The position numbers were made by a program, and so were the translations under genes. Below are positions 12,052-17,434 of a DNA stretch of 17,434 bases, in pieces. The DNA lies in the NCBI GenBank assembly GCA_045602325.1, contig JAZSBH010000072.1, positions 1 through 17,434 of the forward strand, in the 5' to 3' direction. The stretch is from CAMEON01 sp045602325. GTDB taxonomy: Bacteria > Bacillota > Clostridia > Oscillospirales > CAG-272. Position 1 is the first letter of the stretch; every line of letters begins with the position of its first letter. The notes under the pieces were generated by a model that had not been told where the DNA came from, made no database searches, and saw nothing but the letters and a program-made list of their open reading frames with translations.

Positions 12052-13296
12052 ATGAAATTACGGTTCTCTATACGTAGCATCCTATTGTTGATGACTATTC
12101 TTTGTATAGTCGTAAATCTCTTTTCGTGTGATCTGGATATAACCGTACATATACCGGATCCTCCTCCCGATACAGGCAAGGTTTTGATGACTGTCGCGAC
12201 CTGCGAACCACCGCTGCCACCGTCTGTAGAAAAAGATTGTTTCTATGCACGCGATGAAGACGGAAACTTGCACCGCGTTTACTGGAACGATATGCGTGAG
12301 ATCCGTGAAGGGAGCCAGGTTTACGTGGATTTTGATGCCGTAAAAAAACTCACCTACGAAGACGGCTACCCGATCGGCTGGACTCCGCAATACGAGGTGG
12401 TGGCCAAGTCGGTGACCCTGCACCTGCCTTTTGCCCTGCCCGATTTTGAAGAAAAGGATGTCTATAGCTTCGGTTGGGGAGCATATAAGCACGTCTATGA
12501 CGAAAAGACTACCTACAACGCGGTCAAGAAATACGTAAACAGCCTAGAAAAGGACGGCTTCACCGTATACCGTACCGACGGCGGCGATGCGGACATTTAC
12601 TTGGGAAATGCCTACCTCTTGCATCGGGAGAATATCACTATTCTCATCGAGAAATCCGACTACGAATGTAGCCTGCGTTACCACATTTCCAATCCCCCTG
12701 TAGGGAACAGCTACACGCCTACCACCTTCCCATCCCCCACCTCGGACGAGATCCTGGCCATGCTCGGTAATGAAAAGGCCCTATATGCCTTTGAGGTTAC
12801 TCCCCGGGAGCTTCACAACGCCACGGGAGCCAGGCTTTTTGAGGTGGTGACCGAGGATCCCGCCCACTGGTGGAGCTATTTTTCAGCGCAAGCCCTCTGC
12901 ACCAACCTTGTGCTAGTGGGGGAGAACGGTGTACTACCCTTGCATTGCAGTGCGCCTGAGGCGCTTCATTTCCGCGATATGGACGGTGACGGTACCGCCG
13001 AGATCTACTATATCAGCGGCGGCTACACCTCCGGAGTGTGGTCAGAGATCATCAACGTACTGGAGGTCAAGGATGGTATCCCCGCCGCCAAAGCCATCGA
13101 AATGGTCTCCATGCGCGGTGATTTTTCCTTTGTGAACGGTAGTGACGGTCAGCTTTTGCTCCGCGAAACACCTGGGTATCCCCATGAAGATGAGGCACCC
13201 ACAGATTTTGCATTCACGGTCGAGGACGGACACATCTTTGCCATCGTGGACGGTGAAAAGCAATCCTTTGGTGGCCATTATCCCCAAGGCAACTGA
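12052..13296 (+). CDS. Unrecognised lipoprotein (414 residues)
   Basis: The protein begins with a charged N-terminus (MKLRFSIRS), a hydrophobic core and the lipobox LFSC, so Cys25 or close to it should be lipid-modified and the protein anchored outside the membrane. A proline-rich linker (IPDPPPDTG) follows. The rest shows two loosely separable halves: an N-terminal beta-rich part, and from about residue 220 a part holding DMDGDGTAEIYYISGG, which resembles a calcium-binding loop of the FG-GAP or dockerin kind. No enzyme motif is evident. The ATG at 12052 is chosen because AAAAGGAGA precedes it; the frame is open further upstream but only across the inserted element. The original leader was about 30 bases long, and the insertion now makes it about 275. 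A terminator follows the stop. Confidence 0.82.
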   Translation: MKLRFSIRSILLLMTILCIVVNLFSCDLDITVHIPDPPPDTGKVLMTVATCEPPLPPSVEKDCFYARDEDGNLHRVYWNDMREIREGSQVYVDFDAVKKLTYEDGYPIGWTPQYEVVAKSVTLHLPFALPDFEEKDVYSFGWGAYKHVYDEKTTYNAVKKYVNSLEKDGFTVYRTDGGDADIYLGNAYLLHRENITILIEKSDYECSLRYHISNPPVGNSYTPTTFPSPTSDEILAMLGNEKALYAFEVTPRELHNATGARLFEVVTEDPAHWWSYFSAQALCTNLVLVGENGVLPLHCSAPEALHFRDMDGDGTAEIYYISGGYTSGVWSEIINVLEVKDGIPAAKAIEMVSMRGDFSFVNGSDGQLLLRETPGYPHEDEAPTDFAFTVEDGHIFAIVDGEKQSFGGHYPQGN

Positions 13297-13301
13297 ATCC
13301 G

Positions 13302-13338
13302 GCTCCCCTATCCAAGGATCGATGGGGGAGCTTTTTTT
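13302..13338 (+). terminator. Rho-independent terminator after the lipoprotein gene
   Basis: GCTCCCC (13302-13308) pairs with GGGGAGC (13325-13331), with a further ATCC/GGAT inside, followed by seven T. Confidence 0.88.
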
Positions 13339-13360
13339 GTCGTGAATTGCGGGATTATCC

Positions 13361-13389
13361 TTGACAAAACCGCGGTATGGTGATACAAT
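13361..13389 (+). promoter_or_regulatory. Sigma-A promoter of the kinase/SIS operon
   Basis: TTGACA (13361-13366), a 17-bp spacer and TACAAT (13384-13389) with TGA before the -10. An open frame reaching back to 13377 overlaps this promoter and is not the real start. No operator palindrome was obvious next to it. Confidence 0.88.
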
Positions 13390-13430
13390 ATAACCATAAC
13401 ATTCACCTCCCGCAAAAAGGAGTCCACATC

Positions 13431-14402
13431 ATGCCGAAACACTACTACATAGCCGCCGACGGAGGCGGAAGCAAGCTCCAAGCTATCCTCTACGACGAGG
13501 AATTCCGCATCCTCCGCACGGGACGAGTGGCAGGGGTGAATACCCTCTATAAGCCTGCCGAGGTGGTGCGCACCAACATTGAGCGCATGATGGATCGCCT
13601 TCTGATGGGGGATGGAGCGGACACCCCCATCACCGAGATCACAGCCGCCGATCTATGCATGGTAGGCGCAGGGGATGTCATGCAGGACGTGCTGTCCCGT
13701 TTGGGAAACGTGGGACGGATCACCTTCCACGGTGAGCCCATCGTCGGTCTCGCCGCCGCACTTAAAGCTGAGGGAGCCGTGGCCCTGTCGGGAACCGGCT
13801 CGGACGCCTTCTTTGTCAAGGATGGCACTACCCGCTCCGCCGTGGGAGGCTGGGGGCCGCTTTTGGGCGACGAGGGAAGCGGTTACGATATCGGGTTGAG
13901 CGCCATCAAGGCCGCCATTTACTCTTATGACGGCCGTAAGGAAAAGTCCATGCTCTACGACCTGGTCATGGAAAAATGGAATCTGGAGAATCTATGGGGC
14001 ATTGTGACCCATCTGGCGGGAAATCCCGACGCCCGACACGAGGTCGCCTCTGCCGCCGTTCTCTGTGCTAAAGCCGCCAACGCAGGAGATAAGACCGCTC
14101 TCCGCATCTACGAGCACGCCGCGCTGGAGCTTTCCCTGCAGACTCGCACCGTCATCGAGCGCCATCGCGACGAGTGGGACGGCACCGTGGTCATCATGGG
14201 CGGCGCCTGGAAGGGATGTCCGCGGATGTTTGAGATCTTCAAGCAGGAAATGGAGCTCCTGTATCCTAAGGCAAAGATTCTGCGCCCCGAGTTCGAGCCT
14301 GTCGTGGGCTGTGCTGTCCTTCGGTGCCTGCGGGATGGCTTGACGGTGCAAGACTTCCGCGAAGGACTGACCCGCGGTTTTGAGAAATTCCTGTATCATT
14401 AA
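13431..14402 (+). CDS. BadF/BadG/BcrA/BcrD-type kinase, N-acetylglucosamine kinase-like
   Basis: This 323-residue protein has the actin-like ATPase fold and should phosphorylate a sugar, most likely an N-acetylated hexosamine, in the cytosol. The phosphate-1 loop is ADGGGSK (G11-G13, S14). SGTGSDA (120-126) is the second phosphate loop, and GGWGPLLGDEGSGYDIG (139-155) is the hallmark of the GlcNAc-kinase branch. VIMGGAWKG near residue 255 is the adenosine motif. It heads a three-gene operon with two SIS-domain proteins, spaced 16 bases apart each time, which supports a role in amino-sugar or sugar-phosphate use. AAAAAGGAG precedes the ATG at 13431, chosen over an upstream in-frame start inside the promoter. 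Neither a MurQ etherase nor a transporter gene is linked, so MurNAc or GlcNAc as substrate remains inference. Confidence 0.88.
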   Translation: MPKHYYIAADGGGSKLQAILYDEEFRILRTGRVAGVNTLYKPAEVVRTNIERMMDRLLMGDGADTPITEITAADLCMVGAGDVMQDVLSRLGNVGRITFHGEPIVGLAAALKAEGAVALSGTGSDAFFVKDGTTRSAVGGWGPLLGDEGSGYDIGLSAIKAAIYSYDGRKEKSMLYDLVMEKWNLENLWGIVTHLAGNPDARHEVASAAVLCAKAANAGDKTALRIYEHAALELSLQTRTVIERHRDEWDGTVVIMGGAWKGCPRMFEIFKQEMELLYPKAKILRPEFEPVVGCAVLRCLRDGLTVQDFREGLTRGFEKFLYH

Positions 14403-14406
14403 GAAA

Positions 14407-14418
14407 GGTGGATCCACC
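14407..14418 (+). promoter_or_regulatory. 12-bp palindrome containing the ribosome binding site of the first SIS gene
   Basis: GGTGGATCCACC is a perfect palindrome lying directly against the ATG at 14419. The G-rich half is the ribosome binding site, so a GGTG/CACC stem would hide it. This may tie translation to that of the kinase gene ending at 14402. Confidence 0.5.
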
Positions 14419-15159
14419 ATGTCTGTTATCAATCAGTACTATCAACGCATCTCCGAGATCATGGCCGAGGTTTTCGACAAGGAGGCCGAGAGCATGGAAA
14501 AAGCCTCCGCCGTTCTGGCACAGGCCAACGAGGAGGGGCATTCCATTTTCGGCTTTGGCTGTAACCACGCGGGACTGATCACCCTGGAGCTCTTTTACCG
14601 CACGGGCGGTATGGTGACTGTCAACCCCATCCGCGCCCCCGGCATGATGCTGGAGTTATCCCCGCCCACCATGACCAGCGAAATGGAGCGTATCCCCGGC
14701 TATGGCAGGATCATTCTGAACAATGAGCCCTGCAAGGCGGGAGATGTGCTCATCATCCATTCGGTGTCGGGGCGCAATGCTGTGACCATCGACATGGCCG
14801 AATGTGCCCGCGAGAAAGGAATGACCGTCATCGTGGTCACCAACATGAATACCGCTACCTCGGTCACATCCCGCCATCCCTCGGGAAAAATGCTCCACGA
14901 TTTCGCGGACATCCTCATCGACAACCACGGCGATCACGGAGACGCCACCATCAAGCTGGAGGGCTTTGACCAAAAATTGGCTTCCTCCTCCACCGTGGTG
15001 GGGGCCGCTATCCTCAACGCCGTCACCGCTCGTGCGTCGGAGATCCTGTGGGCAAAGGGCATTCAGCCGCCCGTATTCATGAGCGGCAATATCGACGGCG
15101 GCGATGCATACAACAAGCGAGTCATTGCCGAGCACAAGGACAATATTTTCTATATGTAA
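14419..15159 (+). CDS. SIS-domain sugar-phosphate isomerase-like protein (first of a pair)
   Basis: This 246-residue protein belongs to the SIS family that binds phosphosugars. It resembles the group annotated as sugar isomerase domain or UPF0309. A long N-terminal helix is followed by GFGCNHAG (45-52), the place of the usual phosphate-binding GxGxS loop, then APGMMLELSP and the second loop IHSVSGRNAVTID (113-125) with Ser115 and Ser117. The chain ends with SGNIDGGDAYN, shared in part with the next protein. The most likely job is isomerisation or ether/aldose chemistry on the sugar phosphate made by the upstream kinase (inference). The ATG at 14419 is preferred over an in-frame TTG at 14380, which lies inside the kinase gene. 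It starts 16 bases after the kinase stop, within a palindromic ribosome binding site. Confidence 0.86.
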   Translation: MSVINQYYQRISEIMAEVFDKEAESMEKASAVLAQANEEGHSIFGFGCNHAGLITLELFYRTGGMVTVNPIRAPGMMLELSPPTMTSEMERIPGYGRIILNNEPCKAGDVLIIHSVSGRNAVTIDMAECAREKGMTVIVVTNMNTATSVTSRHPSGKMLHDFADILIDNHGDHGDATIKLEGFDQKLASSSTVVGAAILNAVTARASEILWAKGIQPPVFMSGNIDGGDAYNKRVIAEHKDNIFYM

Positions 15160-15175
15160 TAAAGGAGAAAGCACC

Positions 15176-15823
15176 ATGTTAATGGACAGATACCACAAGG
15201 CCATTGAAAACCTTTTGAAAACCGTCCGGGAGACCCAGCGGGAGAACATCATCCGGGCAGGCGAATTGGTCGCAAACGCTGTCGAGAACGGCCACAAAAT
15301 TTATCTGGGACACATTGTACACGGAATCGAGATGGATCTGATCTACCGCGGCGGCGGCCCTATCTTCTACAAGGAATACAAGCCCGAGGAGACCGAGCTC
15401 AAGCCCGGTGACGTAATTTTCGTCAGTTCGGTATCGGGGCGCACCAAGACGGTTGTGGATCTGGCTTGGGACTGTATGCAGAAGGGCATCACGGTCATTG
15501 CTCTCACCAGTATGACTTACGCCACCCAGGTGGATCCTGTGCATGAATCCGGAAAGAAGCTGTACGAGTTCGTTACCTTGGCGCTGGATAACTGTGCGCC
15601 TGCCGCTGAGGCTATGTTGGAGGTTGAAGGAATCGAAGCTTACTATGCCGCTGCCTCGGGAATTGCTTCGGACTACATCATGTGGAGCCTGACCTCGGTC
15701 TGCGTGGAGAAAATGCTGGCCGACGGTTATACGCCCGGTATCCTCAAGAGCGCGAATTTCCCCGGAGGGAACGATTACAATAAGACCATCATTGAGCCTC
15801 ACTACGATGAGTTCGGTTGGTGA
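15176..15823 (+). CDS. SIS-domain protein (second of a pair), divergent paralogue
   Basis: This 215-residue protein is a relative of the preceding gene product. Both share a long N-terminal helix, the loop SSVSGRTKTVVDLA (84-97) matching IHSVSGRNAVTIDMA of the partner, a SGKKLYEF/SGKMLHDF segment, and a C-terminal GGNDYNK/GGDAYNK motif. The first loop differs: it reads YLGHIVHG, without the small polar residues of the normal phosphate loop. The two may form a hetero-oligomer in which this chain completes or regulates the active site, or they may act on different sugar phosphates (inference). AAAGGAG lies before the ATG at 15176, and the gap to the previous stop is 16 bases. An in-frame ATG at 15104 overlaps the upstream gene and is rejected. 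It is the last gene of the operon, with a terminator just after the stop. Confidence 0.85.
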   Translation: MLMDRYHKAIENLLKTVRETQRENIIRAGELVANAVENGHKIYLGHIVHGIEMDLIYRGGGPIFYKEYKPEETELKPGDVIFVSSVSGRTKTVVDLAWDCMQKGITVIALTSMTYATQVDPVHESGKKLYEFVTLALDNCAPAAEAMLEVEGIEAYYAAASGIASDYIMWSLTSVCVEKMLADGYTPGILKSANFPGGNDYNKTIIEPHYDEFGW

Positions 15824-15832
15824 TACAAAAGG

Positions 15833-15868
15833 AGGGTGCCTTGCGATTGCGGGGCACCCTTTAATATT
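15833..15868 (+). terminator. Rho-independent terminator of the kinase/SIS operon
   Basis: AGGGTGCC (15833-15840) pairs with GGCACCCT (15853-15860), followed by TTAATATT. It starts 10 bases after the last stop codon. Confidence 0.82.
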
Positions 15869-15872
15869 ATAG

Positions 15873-15954
15873 CGGGACTCTGAACCCCGCCGAGCAAGCT
15901 CGGCATCACAAGTTGCACCAAGAGAGTGCAAATGGGAGCGTTGCCGGCAACTTG
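15873..15954. other. Structured non-coding stretch with competing hairpins
   Basis: Four helices crowd into 82 bases: CGGG/CCCG at 15873-15876 and 15886-15889, GCCGAGC/GCTCGGC at 15889-15895 and 15898-15904, TTGCAC/GTGCAA at 15913-15918 and 15926-15931, and the palindrome GTTGCCGGCAAC at 15940-15951. A fifth, CAAGTTGC (15909-15916) with GCAACTTG (15947-15954), cannot form together with the last two. On the minus strand CGGGG-TTCAGAG-TCCCG looks like a tRNA T arm, but no full cloverleaf can be built. It lies downstream of tRNA-Thr on the same strand. No known RNA family was recognised. Confidence 0.4.
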
Positions 15955-15983
15955 AAGCGATCTCTCGTACCCAACAATCTGTT

Positions 15984-16024
15984 CCAATAGGAAAGCCACC
16001 CGCATGGGGTGGCTTTCCTATTGG
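15984..16024 (-). other. Long perfect hairpin at the 3' end of tRNA-Thr
   Basis: Positions 15984-16001 and 16007-16024 form an 18-bp perfect stem with loop GCATG. The stem uses the encoded CCA of tRNA-Thr (16022-16024). On the minus strand it is followed by AACAGATTGTT, without a T-run, so it is a poor standard terminator and may act in termination with help, or in 3' processing. Confidence 0.75.
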
Positions 16025-16097
16025 AGCTGATGGCGGGACTCGAACCCGCGACCTGCTGATTACGAATCAGCTGCTCTACCAACTGAGCCACATCAGC
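16022..16097 (-). tRNA. tRNA-Thr (anticodon CGT), CCA encoded
   Basis: The minus strand gives the acceptor GCTGATG/CATCAGC, the D arm GCTC/GAGC, the anticodon stem GCTGA/TCAGC around TTCGTAA, and the T arm GCGGG/CCCGC around TTCGAGT. The anticodon CGT reads ACG, threonine. The discriminator base is T and CCA is encoded at 16022-16024. Its own promoter lies at 16121-16149. Confidence 0.93.
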
Positions 16098-16120
16098 GTG
16101 TGAATTTTCACAACAGCATT

Positions 16121-16149
16121 ATTATACCATAAACGGCGGAAATTTGCAA
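16121..16149 (-). promoter_or_regulatory. Sigma-A promoter of tRNA-Thr
   Basis: On the minus strand TTGCAA (16144-16149), a 17-bp spacer and TATAAT (16121-16126) are present, with TATGG before the -10. A second TTGCAA copy lies just to the right. Confidence 0.82.
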
Positions 16150-16213
16150 GAGGTTTTGCAAAAATATTTATGTTAATTTCTTATGAGTTTTTGCGTATAT
16201 TCAAAAATTCATC

Positions 16214-16242
16214 TTGATTTTCCGAATAAAATATGGTAAAAT
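16214..16242 (+). promoter_or_regulatory. Sigma-A promoter of rsmA
   Basis: TTGATT (16214-16219), a 17-bp spacer and TAAAAT (16237-16242) with TATGG before the -10. The start codon follows 33 bases after the -10. Confidence 0.78.
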
Positions 16243-16274
16243 AAGAGCAGATTACAGAAAATAGGTGTTTATCC

Positions 16275-17156
16275 ATGAATCTGACCGACATTCGCACCAT
16301 CAAGGACATTATGTCCATCTACAAAATAAACTTCCGCAAGGAGTTTGGGCAGAACTTTCTCACCAATATCTCGGTGGTGGAGGATATTGCCGATTCCTGC
16401 TCTGATACCCCCGATGCAACCATCCTGGAGATTGGCCCCGGTATCGGTGTCCTGACTCAGGAATTGGCCTTCCGCTACAAGAAGGTCATGGCGGTGGAGA
16501 TTGACAACGGCCTCATCCCCGTCCTGCGCTATACCCTTTCGGATTGTCCTGAGGGCGTGGTAGAAGTCATCCACGGGGATATCATGAAGACCGACCTGAA
16601 AGCTTTACTTGCCCCCGCGTTTGAGGCAGGGAAGGTTTCGGTCTGCGCCAATCTCCCCTACTACATTACGACCCCCATTCTCATGGAGCTGCTGGAATCC
16701 AATCTGCCCTTTGAGTACATCACCATCATGATCCAGTCCGAGGTGGCCGATCGTCTCTGTGCCAAGGCAGGGAGTAAGGAGTACGGAGCCATTACCGCCG
16801 TTGTCAACTATTACGGTGAAGCTGAAAAACTCTTCAAGGTCTCGGCCGGGAACTTCATCCCCGCCCCCAAAGTGGATTCTACCGTGGTCCGCATCAAGCT
16901 CCACAAGGAAAAGCCTCACGTTCCCAAGGACGAGGAGACTCTGTTCCGCACCATACGTGCCGCCTTTGAGCAGAGACGCAAGACCCTGCCCAACGCCCTG
17001 TCGGCGGGATTTCAGGATATCCCCAAGGACGTGCTGACCGGTATCATCGAATCTTGCGGCCACCGTGCTGATATTCGCGGTGAGCGGCTGGACATTGCCC
17101 AGTTTGTGGCGCTTGCAGACGGTATCTATGGTGTTCGCAATCCAAAAGAATCTTAA
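16275..17156 (+). CDS. rsmA: 16S rRNA dimethyladenosine transferase RsmA (KsgA)
   Basis: RsmA transfers four methyl groups from S-adenosylmethionine to two adjacent adenines in helix 45 of 16S rRNA, a late step in small-subunit assembly. The 293-residue length is typical. Seen in order: the N-terminal FGQNFL (24-29), the SAM-binding motif LEIGPGIGVLT (51-61), AVEID (73-77) binding the ribose, and the catalytic NLPYYI (126-131). The small C-terminal domain includes FIPAPKVDSTVVRI and FEQRRKTLPNAL, both characteristic. AGGTG stands 7 bases before the ATG at 16275, a weaker ribosome binding site than elsewhere in the window. The gene has its own promoter. Directly behind the stop begins a dispersed repeat element, and no separate terminator is seen between them. 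Confidence 0.97.
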   Translation: MNLTDIRTIKDIMSIYKINFRKEFGQNFLTNISVVEDIADSCSDTPDATILEIGPGIGVLTQELAFRYKKVMAVEIDNGLIPVLRYTLSDCPEGVVEVIHGDIMKTDLKALLAPAFEAGKVSVCANLPYYITTPILMELLESNLPFEYITIMIQSEVADRLCAKAGSKEYGAITAVVNYYGEAEKLFKVSAGNFIPAPKVDSTVVRIKLHKEKPHVPKDEETLFRTIRAAFEQRRKTLPNALSAGFQDIPKDVLTGIIESCGHRADIRGERLDIAQFVALADGIYGVRNPKES

Positions 17157-17161
17157 AAAAA

Positions 17162-17434
17162 TATAGCCGATTGCATAATTAGGAAAATTGCAGTTTATCG
17201 GTGGGCACTTTCTATGAGGCCCCCTCCGGGAGGGTAGCGAAGCGGCGACACGGTAGTGAATGACTGCCAGTGGCAGTCAGAGCCGTGTCGTGACCGACCC
17301 GAAGGGAGAACTCCCGCGTAGCGGTGGGGGAGCCCGCGTGCATAGAGTAAAAAGCTTTTTTCCGATAAAGAGAATTAGGCTTTTAACTCGCGCACTCTCC
17401 CTCAGTCGCTTCGCGCCAGCTCCCTCCCGGAGGG
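17162..17434. mobile_element. Partial dispersed repeat element with palindromes, cut by the window end
   Basis: The left end (17162-17197) is an inverted copy of 11987-12022 with 35 of 36 bases the same. The interior differs from the first element and is GC-rich and palindromic. A nested hairpin pairs CGACACGG (17246-17253) with CCGTGTCG (17283-17290) around GACTGCCA/TGGCAGTC. GGGAG/CTCCC lies at 17304-17315. CCCTCCGGGAGGG (17222-17234) is the exact reverse complement of CCCTCCCGGAGGG at the very end (17422-17434). No reading frame of note is present. The right end lies outside the window. Confidence 0.6.

Noticed and set aside
15873..15954. A degenerate tRNA gene suggested by a T-arm-like piece
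   Set aside because: No matching acceptor, D or anticodon arms can be placed at the right distances, and the T loop lacks the usual A at its fifth position.
15906..16091. A 61-codon minus-strand frame with LVEQLIRNQQVAGSSPA
   Set aside because: This is the well-known false protein made by translating a tRNA gene, here tRNA-Thr and its 3' hairpin.
11987..17197. A ~5.2-kb composite transposon bounded by the two inverted 36-base repeats
   Set aside because: The outer ends of the repeats face each other, so the DNA between them lies outside both elements. The first element is complete by itself with its own two ends and duplication. The pair could still allow inversion by recombination.

Overview
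The window looks like chromosome from a Bacillota species, most likely an uncultured gut-type member of the Clostridia (inference). The grounds are a T-box leader in front of leuS, a whiA gene beside murB, strong AGGAGG-type ribosome binding sites before almost every gene, sigma-A promoters with 17-bp spacers, tRNA genes with encoded CCA, and GC-rich palindromic dispersed repeats at the right edge. No phage, CRISPR or plasmid functions were seen.

Layout. Positions 1-480 hold no ordinary gene: two hairpins, a possible promoter, a foldable leader, two tiny overlapping reading frames and a terminator. tRNA-Glu(CTC) and truB follow on the minus strand, each with its own promoter. On the plus strand come a TIM-barrel amidohydrolase, an unrecognised 131-residue protein, a DUF2974-type alpha/beta-hydrolase, and leuS under T-box control. 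A terminator zone near 7200-7275 separates leuS from a five-gene minus-strand operon, which reads from 11.6 kb leftwards: HAD phosphatase, murB, whiA, family-4 uracil-DNA glycosylase, AEC transporter. The usual rapZ and yvcK genes between murB and whiA are absent.

To the right of the operon promoter is an intergenic region into which a 236-bp hairpin-rich element has inserted. It has inverted ends and an exact 13-bp flanking duplication, and it separates the promoter of a lipoprotein gene from its ribosome binding site. Next is a compact plus-strand operon of a BadF/BadG-type sugar kinase and two different SIS-domain proteins, probably an amino-sugar or sugar-phosphate route. After it lie a structured non-coding stretch, tRNA-Thr(CGT) on the minus strand, and rsmA on the plus strand. 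A second element with the same 36-base end starts six bases after the rsmA stop and runs off the window.

Most genes are housekeeping: tRNA modification and charging, rRNA methylation, peptidoglycan precursor synthesis, DNA repair. The least ordinary parts are the short inverted-repeat element and its relative, the kinase/SIS/SIS operon, the tiny-ORF locus at the left edge, and the structured RNA-like region beside tRNA-Thr.
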